Below are positions 1 to 8,711 of a stretch of DNA of 64,000 nt, in pieces; position 1 is the stretch's first letter; each line of letters begins with the position of its first letter. A model generated the notes under the pieces. It searched no databases and was not told the DNA's origin. It worked only from the letters and a program-made list of their open reading frames with translations. The position numbers were made by a program, and so were the translations under genes. Origin of the DNA: Pseudomonas sp. WJP1 (GTDB taxonomy: Bacteria; Pseudomonadota; Gammaproteobacteria; Pseudomonadales; Pseudomonadaceae); contig NZ_CP110128.1 of NCBI RefSeq assembly GCF_028471945.1, positions 918,501 to 982,500 on the forward strand, in the 5' to 3' direction.

Positions 1-538
1 CCAATACGGCGGCAGCCTGGCCAACCGTTCGCGTTTCGCCATCGAATTGATTCAAGCCGTACGTGCAGCGGTTGGCGAAGGTTTCCCGATCATCTTCCGT
101 TTCTCCCAGTGGAAGCAGCAGGACTACACCGCGCGCCTGGTGCAAACCCCTGAGGCGTTGGGTGAGTTCCTCAAGCCGCTGGCCGACGCTGGCGTGGATA
201 TTTTCCACTGCTCGACACGTCGCTTCTGGGAGCCGGAGTTCGACGGTTCCGAGCTGAACCTGGCGGGCTGGACCCGCAAGCTAACTGGCAAGCCAACCAT
301 CACCGTGGGCAGCGTTGGTCTGGACGGCGAGTTCCTGCAGTTCATGGTCAACACCGACAAGGTGGCGCAGCCGGCCAGCCTGGAAAAACTGCTGGAGCGT
401 TTGAACAACGACGAATTTGATCTGGTGGCGGTGGGTCGTGCATTGCTGGTAGACCCGGACTGGGCGCAGAAAGTGCGTGACGGCCGTGAGGAAGACATCT
501 TGCCGTTCAGCCGTGAGGCGTTGATGTCGCTGGTTTAA
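1..538 (+). CDS. NADH:flavin oxidoreductase, Old Yellow Enzyme family (5' partial)
   Basis: This is the C-terminal part of an FMN-dependent ene-reductase; the reading frame is open from base 2 and runs off the left edge, so the true start is outside. The visible protein begins with the OYE motif YGGSLANRSRF and continues through the second half of the TIM barrel, including IFHCSTRRFWEPEF and the phosphate-binding TVGSVG...VAVGRALLVDPDW. Enzymes of this family reduce activated C=C bonds or nitro groups with NAD(P)H in the cytoplasm. About 178 residues of an expected 360-410 are present. The natural substrate cannot be told. The gene ends about 15 bases before a REP pair and is followed by a convergent gene. 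Confidence 0.9.
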   Translation, partial: QYGGSLANRSRFAIELIQAVRAAVGEGFPIIFRFSQWKQQDYTARLVQTPEALGEFLKPLADAGVDIFHCSTRRFWEPEFDGSELNLAGWTRKLTGKPTITVGSVGLDGEFLQFMVNTDKVAQPASLEKLLERLNNDEFDLVAVGRALLVDPDWAQKVRDGREEDILPFSREALMSLV

Positions 539-555
539 GCAGCGTCCAGAAGGGC

Positions 556-650
556 CCCTTCGCTGGCAAGCCAGCTCCCACAAGGTTTTGTGGCGGTCAC
601 ATAATCTGTGAACACCCGGAGCACTGTGGGAGCGGGCTTGCCCGCGATGA
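556..650. repeat. REP pair (inverted)
   Basis: Two facing copies of the Pseudomonas REP palindrome lie between convergent genes. The left copy carries CTTCGCTGGCAAGCCAGC and the right copy GTGGGAGCGGGCTTGCCCGC. Such inverted REP pairs are mobilised by RAYT transposases encoded elsewhere in the genome; none is encoded here. Confidence 0.8.
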
Positions 651-673
651 CTGACTCAAAAGCACCAAAGATA

Positions 674-1849
674 TCAGGGGACGGTTGGTGCATTCGGCAC
701 CACCACCTCCCCAACACAAGCCCCCCGCAACTGCCCTTCGAACTGTTCGATGATCGCCGCCCACCCCTGCCGACTGGCATGCTGACGCGCATTGAGCCGC
801 AGGCAGCGCAGGGTTTCGCGCTTCTCCAGCAGCCACACAGCGGCATCGCAGAACGCTTCCTCATCCCCCGGCATCGCCAGCACGCCGTTGTAGCCATGAC
901 GAATATGCTGCGCCGCTGCCGCCTGGTCGTAAGCCACCACACCCAGTCCCGAGGCCAATGCCTCAAGCACCACATTGCCGAAGGTCTCGGTCAGGCTCGG
1001 AAACAGAAACACATCCCCGGACGCATAGTGGCTGGCCAGGGCTTCACCCCGTTGTGCCCCGCAGAAAATCGCCTCGGGCAATTGGCTTTCCATCAGCGGC
1101 CGTTGCGGGCCATCGCCCACCACGATCAGTTTCAGAATGCGCTGTGGATAAGTGGACTTGAGCCTATCGAAACAACGTTTGAGCAAGCCGAGGTTTTTCT
1201 CCGTTGCCAAACGGCCTACATGGATAACGGCAATGTCCTTCTCACCCAGCCCCCATTGCTCGCGAAGCGCGTTCAAGCGTTTGCTGGGGTGAAACAACTG
1301 GCTGTCGACGCCGCGGGACAGCAACGCCAGGCGCTCGAAATGCCGACGCTCCAGCTCCATGCGCTGGCTGACACTGGGCACCAGGGTCAGGTTCGAGCGA
1401 TTGTGGAACCAGCGCAAATAATGGGTCAGCAACCGAGTCAGCAAGCCGAACCCGTACTGACTGGAGTATTGCTGGAAGTTGGTGTGGAAGCCGCTCACCA
1501 CTGAAATGCCCAGGCGCCGTGCCGCGCGCAATGCTGACAACCCCAAAGGCCCCTCGGTGGCGATATACAGCACATCCGGGCGATGGCGTTGCCAGCGTCG
1601 CAGCAGCTTGTGCATCGACGACTGCCCCCATTGCAACCCGGGATAACCCGGCAGCGGCCAGCCTCGACACAGCAACAACCCATCGTCACCGGCCGCCGAT
1701 TGATCGCAACCCTGGCGTGGTCGCACCAATTCCACTTGATGCCCGCGCGCGCGCAGTCCGTCGCACAGGCGCCCTAGGGTATTGGCAACGCCGTTGATTT
1801 CCGGAGGGAAGGTTTCGGTGATCAGGGTGATATGCAGGGCTGTCGTCAT
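674..1849 (-). CDS. Glycosyltransferase family 4 (GT-B fold)
   Basis: A cytoplasmic or membrane-associated glycosyltransferase of about 391 residues. The N-terminal domain opens with ITETFPPEINGVANTL, the acceptor-side loop seen in mannosyl- and glucosyltransferases of the GT4 family. The C-terminal nucleotide-sugar domain has the E-x7-E type motif within FPSLTETFGNVVLEALASG. The family transfers sugar from a GDP- or UDP-sugar to lipid or glycan acceptors; a role in a glycolipid or envelope glycan is inference. The start at 1849 (MTTALHI) aligns with the family; an in-frame ATG lies eight codons upstream at 1873. Both ATGs sit in a perfect 9-bp inverted repeat. The gene is downstream of, and codirectional with, cysZ. 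Confidence 0.85.
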   Translation of the reverse strand: MTTALHITLITETFPPEINGVANTLGRLCDGLRARGHQVELVRPRQGCDQSAAGDDGLLLCRGWPLPGYPGLQWGQSSMHKLLRRWQRHRPDVLYIATEGPLGLSALRAARRLGISVVSGFHTNFQQYSSQYGFGLLTRLLTHYLRWFHNRSNLTLVPSVSQRMELERRHFERLALLSRGVDSQLFHPSKRLNALREQWGLGEKDIAVIHVGRLATEKNLGLLKRCFDRLKSTYPQRILKLIVVGDGPQRPLMESQLPEAIFCGAQRGEALASHYASGDVFLFPSLTETFGNVVLEALASGLGVVAYDQAAAAQHIRHGYNGVLAMPGDEEAFCDAAVWLLEKRETLRCLRLNARQHASRQGWAAIIEQFEGQLRGACVGEVVVPNAPTVP

Positions 1850-1873
1850 GGCCTCAGTGTGGGCTGAGGCCAT
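1848..1873 (-). promoter_or_regulatory. Inverted repeat covering two candidate start codons
   Basis: ATGGCCTCA and TGAGGCCAT form a perfect 9-bp inverted repeat with an 8-base loop. In the minus-strand mRNA the hairpin would contain both possible ATG codons of the glycosyltransferase gene. The repeat is seen directly; any effect on translation is inference. Confidence 0.45.
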
Positions 1874-1912
1874 GTCGGCGTTGTGACGGCGAGATGATGG
1901 ATTTGTGACCGA

Positions 1913-2665
1913 CTAGCGTTGGGTCACCAGATTTTCCGCCCCCCGCTCACGCACCCAGAACAAGGTCGCCCCGGCCACGGCCGCCGGCATCATCAGGATG
2001 TTCACCACCGGAATCAGCAGCACCAGATAGACGCTGCCGCCGAAACTCATGCTCTGCCAGCGCTTCTGCCGCAGCCAGGCGAGCATCTCGTTCCAGCCCA
2101 GCTTGTGGTTATCCGCCGGGTAGTCGATGTACTGGATCGCCATCATCCACACCCCGAACAGCAGCCACAACGGCGCCGCGATGATGTTCACCACCGGGAT
2201 GAACGAAAGGATGAATAGCCCGAGTGCTCGGGGCAGGAAGTAACCGAGCTTGCGCATTTCCCGGGCGAAAGTCCGGGGGACCATGGCGATCAGCTCGCCC
2301 CAGCTGAAGGCCGGGAAGTCGTCGGTGCCGCGCACCACCACTTCGACTTTTTCCGCGAGGAAACCGTTGAAGGGCGCCGCGATGATGTTGGCGAGCATGG
2401 TGAAGGTGAAGAACACCATCAACACCACCAGCACCACGAACAATGGCCACAGCACATAGTTGAGAAAACCCAGCCAGTCGGGCAGGGACGGCATCAGCGT
2501 ATCGACCCACAGGCTGAACTGATGGCCGGCCAGAAAGATCAATCCGACGAACAGCACCAGGTTGATGGCCAGCGGTAACAATACGAACAAACGCAGACCG
2601 GGGCTCAGGACCAGCTTGAGGCCTTCGCGCAGGTATTGCGGGCCGGACAGAACAGGGGCGGGCAT
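1913..2665 (-). CDS. cysZ: CysZ-family sulfate permease (EI24 domain)
   Basis: An inner-membrane protein of 250 residues that matches the usual CysZ length. The N terminus [21 protein letters not shown] is the family signature, followed by several hydrophobic helices (for example [20 protein letters not shown] and [31 protein letters not shown] written across two segments). CysZ proteins take up sulfate for cysteine synthesis. The amphipathic stretch around residues 125-145 and the conserved [15 protein letters not shown] region also fit. It is divergent from trxB, whose thiol function is metabolically related, but no shared operator could be identified. Confidence 0.9.
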   Translation of the reverse strand: MPAPVLSGPQYLREGLKLVLSPGLRLFVLLPLAINLVLFVGLIFLAGHQFSLWVDTLMPSLPDWLGFLNYVLWPLFVVLVVLMVFFTFTMLANIIAAPFNGFLAEKVEVVVRGTDDFPAFSWGELIAMVPRTFAREMRKLGYFLPRALGLFILSFIPVVNIIAAPLWLLFGVWMMAIQYIDYPADNHKLGWNEMLAWLRQKRWQSMSFGGSVYLVLLIPVVNILMMPAAVAGATLFWVRERGAENLVTQR

Positions 2666-3936
<1,271 letters not shown>

Positions 3937-3948
3937 TTCTGCGTCCGT

Positions 3949-3976
3949 AAAAAAACCGGCTTCGGCCGGTTTTTTT
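3949..3976 (+). terminator. Rho-independent terminator of trxB
   Basis: The stem ACCGGC/GCCGGT with a short TTCG loop is followed by seven T residues and preceded by an A tract, 12 bases after the trxB stop codon. The A tract makes it likely to act in both directions. Confidence 0.92.
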
Positions 3977-3998
3977 GTGCCTTAGGATCACACCCAAA

Positions 3999-4092
3999 CC
4001 TGTGGGAGCGGGCTTGCCCGCGATGGCGGCAAATCAGTCGCAATCAATGTTGGATGATAAATTGCTATCGCGGGCAAGCCCGCTCCCACAGG
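3999..4092. repeat. REP pair (inverted, REPIN-like)
   Basis: Left arm CCTGTGGGAGCGGGCTTGCC and right arm, its exact reverse complement, enclose about 42 bases. The element lies between the convergent trxB and aminotransferase genes. Confidence 0.88.
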
Positions 4093-4102
4093 GGGCGTGG
4101 AC

Positions 4103-5353
4103 TCAGGCTAGTTTTTGTAAACACGCCTCAAGAATATCCAGCCCTTCCTCCAGTACCGCAGATTCGATCGTCAACGGCGCCAGCAGCCGAATGATGTGCC
4201 GCGATTTGCCGCTGGGCATCAGCAACAAACCGGCGTCCCGGGCCAGGGCCAGCAGTTGCGTCAACTGCGCCGAAGCCGGAGTGCCGTCGGCCTTGATCAG
4301 CTCAATCCCACGCATCGCGCCGACTCCAGTCAAGCGCCCGAGGTAGGGTGACAGGTTGTGATCACGCCAGGACTGGTAGCGACTGACAATCGCTTCCTCC
4401 TGTTGTGAACCCCAGGCTTGCAGATTGGCGTCGGTCATTTCGTCCAGGGTCGCTAGCGCGGCGGCGCAGGCGATCGGGTTGCCGGAATATGTGCCGCCGA
4501 GCCCGCCCTTGGGCAAGTTGTCCAGCAGCGCCTTGCGCCCAACCACTGCTCCCAGCGGAACGCCACCGGCGATGCTTTTGCCCAGCAGGATCAGGTCCGG
4601 TTCGATGCCCAGTCGCGAGAACGCAAACCGCTGGCCCGTGCGGCCGAAGCCAGACTGGATTTCGTCCGCGATCAGCACAATGCCTTTTTCGTCGCAAAAC
4701 GTACGTAGCGTCTGGGCGAACTCGACATCCATCGCCAGGAAACCGGCTTCACCCTGCACCGGTTCGACGATAAAGCAGGCCACGTCCTCGACGTCGATTT
4801 CGACGCTGAACAGACGCTCCATGGCTTTGAGGGCCTCGGCACAGGTCACGCCATTGTCCCGGCTGGGGAACGGCAGGTGATACACCGGCCCAGGCAGCAC
4901 GCCGATTTTCTGTTTGTATGGCGAAACCTTGCCATTGAGGTTGAGGGTGGCCAGCGTGCGGCCGTGGAAGGCGCCGTCGAAGGCGATGACGGCTGTGCGG
5001 CCGGTGGCGCCACGGACGATCTTCAGCGCATTCTCCGCCGCTTCTGCGCCGCTGTTGGTGAGCATGCCGCTGACCGGGTAATCCACCGGAATGAACGCCG
5101 CCAGGCGATCCATGAGTTCGAGGTAGGAGGTATGGGGTGCGGCGTTGAAGGCGTAGTGGGTCAGCCGTGTGGCCTGTTCGCGAATGGCCTCGACGATGCG
5201 TGGATGGCAATGGCCGAGGTTCAATACACCGATGCCGCCGACAAAGTCGATGTAGCGTTTGCCATCGGTGTTCCAGACTTCGGCGTTCTTGCCGTGGCTG
5301 AGGGTGACAGGGTGAACGATATTGATCGACTGGCTGATGGTTTCGCTGCGCAT
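4103..5353 (-). CDS. Class III PLP aminotransferase (4-aminobutyrate / 2-aminoadipate type)
   Basis: A cytoplasmic PLP enzyme of 416 residues. The N terminus binds the cofactor phosphate through TNSGAEAAENALK; the region IADEIQSGFGRTG contains the PLP-ring aspartate, and the Schiff-base lysine lies in LLGKSIAGG. Members transfer amino groups from omega-amino acids such as 4-aminobutyrate, 5-aminovalerate or L-2-aminoadipate to 2-oxoglutarate. From memory the sequence most resembles the P. putida aminotransferase of lysine/2-aminoadipate catabolism, although many pipelines label it gabT. No succinate-semialdehyde dehydrogenase lies beside it, so the context does not decide the substrate. Confidence 0.85.
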   Translation of the reverse strand: MRSETISQSINIVHPVTLSHGKNAEVWNTDGKRYIDFVGGIGVLNLGHCHPRIVEAIREQATRLTHYAFNAAPHTSYLELMDRLAAFIPVDYPVSGMLTNSGAEAAENALKIVRGATGRTAVIAFDGAFHGRTLATLNLNGKVSPYKQKIGVLPGPVYHLPFPSRDNGVTCAEALKAMERLFSVEIDVEDVACFIVEPVQGEAGFLAMDVEFAQTLRTFCDEKGIVLIADEIQSGFGRTGQRFAFSRLGIEPDLILLGKSIAGGVPLGAVVGRKALLDNLPKGGLGGTYSGNPIACAAALATLDEMTDANLQAWGSQQEEAIVSRYQSWRDHNLSPYLGRLTGVGAMRGIELIKADGTPASAQLTQLLALARDAGLLLMPSGKSRHIIRLLAPLTIESAVLEEGLDILEACLQKLA

Positions 5354-5475
5354 GGCTGACCGGCTCGGAAGAAGGAGGGCTTCTTTTTATCTAAGCCGGG
5401 AGCAGCGGTGCCCGGCAAACGAAATAAAGTCGCCGGGTCAATCTTAAAAGTCGGGACACGTCCGTGCGGCGAAAA

Positions 5476-5814
5476 TTACCGGCGGGTCAGCGGCTGTTGA
5501 GCGAACTTCACCCCGGCCAGACCATGGGCTATCAACGCACGGATATTGCCGTGATCGCTGCCCTCGGGCGTCGCCAGCACTGAACGGTAATGCTCGCCGA
5601 ATGCCAGCAGCGCTTCTTTATCGCTCAGGCCTTCCAGCAGGGCCAGGCCCAGGGTCTTGCACGAACCTTCGTTCTGCCCGGCGGCGTTTTCCACGCCACC
5701 ATTGTTGAAGGCCTGGGGCTGGTAGTCATAACCGGCGGCAATGAACGCCAGGGTATCGGCGAAGGCGTGTTCGCCGCTCTTGAGGCTGGTGCGCAGGGTG
5801 TTCAAATCATTCAT
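5476..5814 (-). CDS. HopJ-type III effector-like small protein
   Basis: A 112-residue protein of the HopJ family. The body ADTLAFIAAGYDYQPQAFNNG and NEGSCKTLGLALLEGLSD are the conserved segments. The family was named from a Pseudomonas syringae effector, but homologues occur widely in non-pathogenic gammaproteobacteria within housekeeping operons. The start MNDLNTL at 5814 overlaps the stop region of the upstream DUF1244 gene by 8 bases, so the two are translationally coupled. No type III secretion genes are in the window. The function is unknown; secretion is not supported. Confidence 0.8.
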   Translation of the reverse strand: MNDLNTLRTSLKSGEHAFADTLAFIAAGYDYQPQAFNNGGVENAAGQNEGSCKTLGLALLEGLSDKEALLAFGEHYRSVLATPEGSDHGNIRALIAHGLAGVKFAQQPLTRR

Positions 5815-6103
5815 TGGGTTTTCCTTTGGCGAACGCCGCTTGTTGTTCGGCGCTGGCTTCTTGCTGAAATTGGGCTTTCCACTCGGCATAGGGCATGCCG
5901 TAGACCACTTCGCGGGCGTCATCGAGGCTGACCTCGATCTGGCGTTCATCCGCCGCGGCCTTGTACCACTTGGACAGGCAATTGCGACAGAAACCGGAGA
6001 GGTTCATCAGGTCGATGTTCTGTACATCCTTGCGGCTGTCCAGGTGGGCCACCAGCCGGCGGAAGGCGGCGGCTTCGAGCTCAAGGCGTTCTTGATCGGT
6101 CAT
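5807..6103 (-). CDS. DUF1244 domain protein
   Basis: A 98-residue soluble protein with the DUF1244 core NLSGFCRNCLSKWY, including a C-x2-C pair, and the following YGMPYAEWKAQFQ. The C-terminal tail is charged and alanine-rich. The biochemical role is unknown. It lies third-to-last in the minus-strand series folM, folE, folX, DUF1244, hopJ-like, separated from folX by a repeat of about 85 bases. That gap may partly uncouple it from the pterin genes. Confidence 0.85.
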   Translation of the reverse strand: MTDQERLELEAAAFRRLVAHLDSRKDVQNIDLMNLSGFCRNCLSKWYKAAADERQIEVSLDDAREVVYGMPYAEWKAQFQQEASAEQQAAFAKGKPNE

Positions 6104-6119
6104 AGGGATCTCTGCGAGA

Positions 6120-6203
6120 CAGCTTCAAGCGGCAAGCTTCAAGCTGCAAGATGGATGGCGGTGAGTCAAAGTTTACAGCCTGGCGCTTGAAGCTTGAAGC
6201 TAG
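6120..6203. repeat. AGCTTCAAGC-type intergenic inverted repeat
   Basis: The left arm AGCTTCAAGCGGCAAGCTTC and the right arm GGCGCTTGAAGCTTGAAGCT face each other. It is a different family from the GTGGGAGC REPs and recurs at 48184-48263. Here it sits between folX and the DUF1244 gene and overlaps the last bases of folX. Confidence 0.7.
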
Positions 6204-6571
6204 CGGCTCGCTGCAAGCGTTATCGACACCGACTCGGCGAATCGCAGGGCGTGAGGCTTGTCGACTTCGACTTCGGCGTACAGCACCGACTCGTTGGCCA
6301 TGACCAGGTCCAGCAGCTCCTGGGTCAGGCGTTCGAGCAGGGCGAAGCGGTTGCCTTCCACGTGGGCGATGATCGCCTTGGTGATGGTGCGGTAGTTCAG
6401 CGCGTGATCGATATCGTTGTCGCGCACCGCTTCCTGGGCGGCATAGAGGATGGTCAGGTTGATCAACACATCCTGCTTGTTGAGTATCTCGTCTTCGTTG
6501 ATGCCAATGTAGGTGCGCAGGCACAGGTCCTTGACCCGGATGCGCGCCATGCCTGGTTGAAGTTGTGGCAT
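6200..6571 (-). CDS. folX: Dihydroneopterin triphosphate 2'-epimerase
   Basis: A 123-residue member of the FolB/FolX T-fold family. FolX converts 7,8-dihydroneopterin triphosphate to the dihydromonapterin form, the second step toward tetrahydromonapterin. [20 protein letters not shown] and the later [17 protein letters not shown] contain the conserved pterin-binding region. The start at 6571 ([11 protein letters not shown]) is chosen because the stop of folE is 3 bases away and the family begins here. It is FolX rather than the aldolase FolB on the basis of gene neighbours folE and folM and of overall similarity; the two families are close, so a small doubt remains. Confidence 0.88.
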   Translation of the reverse strand: MPQLQPGMARIRVKDLCLRTYIGINEDEILNKQDVLINLTILYAAQEAVRDNDIDHALNYRTITKAIIAHVEGNRFALLERLTQELLDLVMANESVLYAEVEVDKPHALRFAESVSITLAASR

Positions 6572-6573
6572 TG

Positions 6574-7149
6574 CTACTTGCTCCGTCCAATCAATTGCAG
6601 GAACTCCTGGCGGGTGTTGCTCGACTCGCGGAAGGCGCCGAGCATCACCGAGGTGTTCATGGTCGAATTCTGTTTCTCGACGCCGCGCATCATCATGCAC
6701 ATGTGCTGCGCCTCGATGACCACGGCAACGCCAGCCGCGCCGGTTACCTGTTGCACGGCGTCGGCGATTTGCCGGGTGAGGTTTTCCTGGATCTGCAGGC
6801 GGCGGGCGAACATGTCCACCAGCCGCGCAATCTTCGACAGGCCCAACACCTTGCCCGTTGGAATATAAGCCACATGCGCCTTGCCGATGAAGGGCAGCAA
6901 GTGATGTTCGCAGAGGGAATAGAGTTCGATGTTGTCGACGATCACCATTTCATCGTTGTCGGACGCAAACAAGGCGCCGTTGATGATTTCCTCGACACTT
7001 TGCTCGTAACCGTGACACAGGTACTGCATGGCCTTCGCTGCGCGCAGCGGAGTGTCACGCAGGCCTTCGCGGTCGGGGTTTTCACCGAGACCGATGAGGA
7101 TCTCGCGATAGTTCTGTGACAGGCGGTTCTGGGGTAGGGGCAGCGTCAT
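6574..7149 (-). CDS. folE: GTP cyclohydrolase I
   Basis: A 191-residue decameric enzyme that opens GTP to dihydroneopterin triphosphate. The zinc ligands are visible as C80 and H83 in CEHHLLP and C151 in [10 protein letters not shown]. Pseudomonas carry more than one folE paralogue; this one is flanked by folM and folX with spacings of 19 and 2 bases, so it supplies the monapterin branch rather than folate alone. This is inferred from context. The enzyme is cytoplasmic. Confidence 0.95.
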   Translation of the reverse strand: MTLPLPQNRLSQNYREILIGLGENPDREGLRDTPLRAAKAMQYLCHGYEQSVEEIINGALFASDNDEMVIVDNIELYSLCEHHLLPFIGKAHVAYIPTGKVLGLSKIARLVDMFARRLQIQENLTRQIADAVQQVTGAAGVAVVIEAQHMCMMMRGVEKQNSTMNTSVMLGAFRESSNTRQEFLQLIGRSK

Positions 7150-7168
7150 GGAAGATCCTCAGGGACAC

Positions 7169-7879
7169 TTATTTGATGTGCCTTCCGCCGTTGACGGTCA
7201 GGGTCGTGCCGGTGACATAAGGGTTATCGAGCAAATAACGCAGGCTCTGGTAGATCACTTCGCTGCCAGGCTCGATGCCCAGCGCGGATTTGGCCAGTGC
7301 CCTGGTGCGATACGCGGCATCGTCGTCGGCATTGAACAGTAGCAGGGCGGGCGCGATTCCGTTGACCTTGATGCCGGGTGCGTATCGGGCGGCGAAGGAC
7401 AGGGTCAGGCTGTCGAGCCCGGCTTTGCTGGCACAGTAGCCGATGTGCTTGCTGCTGCCCTTGCGGGTCACGTCATCGCTGATGTGCACGATGTCGGCGG
7501 GGCTAGAGCGTTCGAGCAGGTCGGCGCAATGCAGGTTGATCAGGTAGGGTGCCAGCATGTGCACGCTGAACATGCGGGTGAATGCCGTGGCATCGGTGCC
7601 TGGGGTCTCGGCCAGCCATTCGGAGGCGTTATGGATAATCGCCCGCAGGCTGTCGGTGTGTGTTTTCAGTTCACTGATGAAGGTGAGGATCCCGGCTTCA
7701 CTGGAGAAGTCCGCGAACAGCCCGATGGCCCCCAGGTCGCGCAGGGTTTGTACGCCGGGACGTTCGCTGCGGTAACTGAACATCACGCGATGGCCGTCTT
7801 CGAGCAATCGCTGAGCGCAATGCAGGCCGACACGCTGGCCGGCACCGGTGATCAGAATGGGGGCTGCGGAAGAGGTCAT
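7169..7879 (-). CDS. folM: Dihydromonapterin reductase
   Basis: A 236-residue short-chain dehydrogenase of the FolM/PTR1 type that reduces dihydromonapterin to tetrahydromonapterin with NADPH. The nucleotide-binding motif TGAGQRVG, with the arginine typical of FolM and pteridine reductases, is at residues 11-18. The catalytic Y148 and K152 lie in YCASK. In Pseudomonas tetrahydromonapterin is the cofactor of phenylalanine hydroxylase. The start MTSSAAPILI at 7879 is preferred over an in-frame extension upstream that shows no family similarity. It is first of the folM-folE-folX operon. Confidence 0.92.
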   Translation of the reverse strand: MTSSAAPILITGAGQRVGLHCAQRLLEDGHRVMFSYRSERPGVQTLRDLGAIGLFADFSSEAGILTFISELKTHTDSLRAIIHNASEWLAETPGTDATAFTRMFSVHMLAPYLINLHCADLLERSSPADIVHISDDVTRKGSSKHIGYCASKAGLDSLTLSFAARYAPGIKVNGIAPALLLFNADDDAAYRTRALAKSALGIEPGSEVIYQSLRYLLDNPYVTGTTLTVNGGRHIK

Positions 7880-7932
7880 GAACGGCTCGCGTCGCGGTAA
7901 GAGCAAAACTATACCAGCGACGAGCCGTGAGC

Positions 7933-8502
7933 CTACAGGTTTTGGGTAGTCGGTTGCGCGGGCAATGGCCGTGTGGGCGCGCTGTTCAGCCAGCTTGCAA
8001 GCAGGTATGTCGACAGCGGAATGAAGAAGTAGACCATCAACGGTGTCAGGCACAGGGTGCTGATCAGCACGCGAGGCAATAACGTCATCTCGCCAAGCAA
8101 CGGCCCAAGCACAAAGTTGAACAGGAGGGACACCGGAAAGAACGCCAGCCAGATCGCAACAGCCTGTTTCCAGCGTGGCGGGCGTTGTCCCGCTGCGCCG
8201 AACCAGCCTTCGATGCCACTGACCCGATGCTCCGTCGGGTGGGCGAACAAATCGCTGCCACGGGCCAGCCAGGCGGTGCGCGAGGCGGAGTGCTCCCAGG
8301 CGTGCAGCGTCGGTTCGTCGGCGAAGCGGAAAATGATCTGGAATTCGTTATCGCCGGGCGGCGGAGCGAGCACGCCGGAGCCCAGGTAACCGGGGAAGTC
8401 GGTGGCCAGTTGTTCGCCTTCGCGCAGCCAGGCCATCAAGTCCTGATAGCGCCCATCGGCGACGCGACGCGCAACCATCAGCGTGACGGGGGAGGTAGAC
8501 AT
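7933..8502 (-). CDS. Antibiotic biosynthesis monooxygenase (ABM)-like membrane protein
   Basis: A protein of about 189 residues with an N-terminal ABM-type dimeric alpha/beta-barrel domain (residues 5-105; FPGYLGSGVLAPPPGDNEFQ and the following IIFRF) and two C-terminal transmembrane helices (AVAIWLAFFPVSLLFNFVLG and VLISTLCLTPLMVYFFIPLS). ABM domains bind or oxidise small aromatic or quinone-like molecules; the function of the membrane-anchored variant is not known. Two adjacent ATG codons at 8505 and 8502 are possible; GGAG lies seven bases from the second, which is chosen. It diverges from the MerR gene across a region with a 9-bp inverted repeat. Confidence 0.8.
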   Translation of the reverse strand: MSTSPVTLMVARRVADGRYQDLMAWLREGEQLATDFPGYLGSGVLAPPPGDNEFQIIFRFADEPTLHAWEHSASRTAWLARGSDLFAHPTEHRVSGIEGWFGAAGQRPPRWKQAVAIWLAFFPVSLLFNFVLGPLLGEMTLLPRVLISTLCLTPLMVYFFIPLSTYLLASWLNSAPTRPLPAQPTTQNL

Positions 8503-8604
8503 CATGTATCTCCGTAAACAAATGCGTCGCTCCGGATAGGAGTTTCGCCAGGCGCAGCGCCGGGGTGGTGGGCTGCATCTTGGGACAAGCAAATAGTATT
8601 CCCG

Positions 8605-8677
8605 ATTCTACCTGCGACGTCGGTGCCCCCGGTAACAATCTATTTCTTGAATGATTGAGGTGCAGCGGAGGTAGAAT
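8605..8677. promoter_or_regulatory. Paired ATTCTACCT/AGGTAGAAT sites in a divergent promoter region
   Basis: ATTCTACCT at 8605-8613 and AGGTAGAAT at 8669-8677 are exact inverse copies, and the similarity extends on both sides (TCCC and CG). They lie between the ABM-like gene and the MerR/LitR-like regulator, so they are candidate operators for that regulator. This is inference; the binding sequence of the regulator is not known to me. Confidence 0.4.
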
Positions 8678-8711
8678 GGGACCTGATTAATACATGGACG
8701 TAGGCCTCTAA

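Noticed and set aside
3999..4092. REP pairs as possible CRISPR repeats
   Set aside because: They occur as single inverted pairs, not as direct repeats with regular spacers, and no cas gene is present.
5476..5814. HopJ-like protein as a secreted virulence effector
   Set aside because: There is no type III secretion gene or hrp-type promoter here, and the gene is coupled to DUF1244 in a metabolic operon; the family is widespread in non-pathogens.
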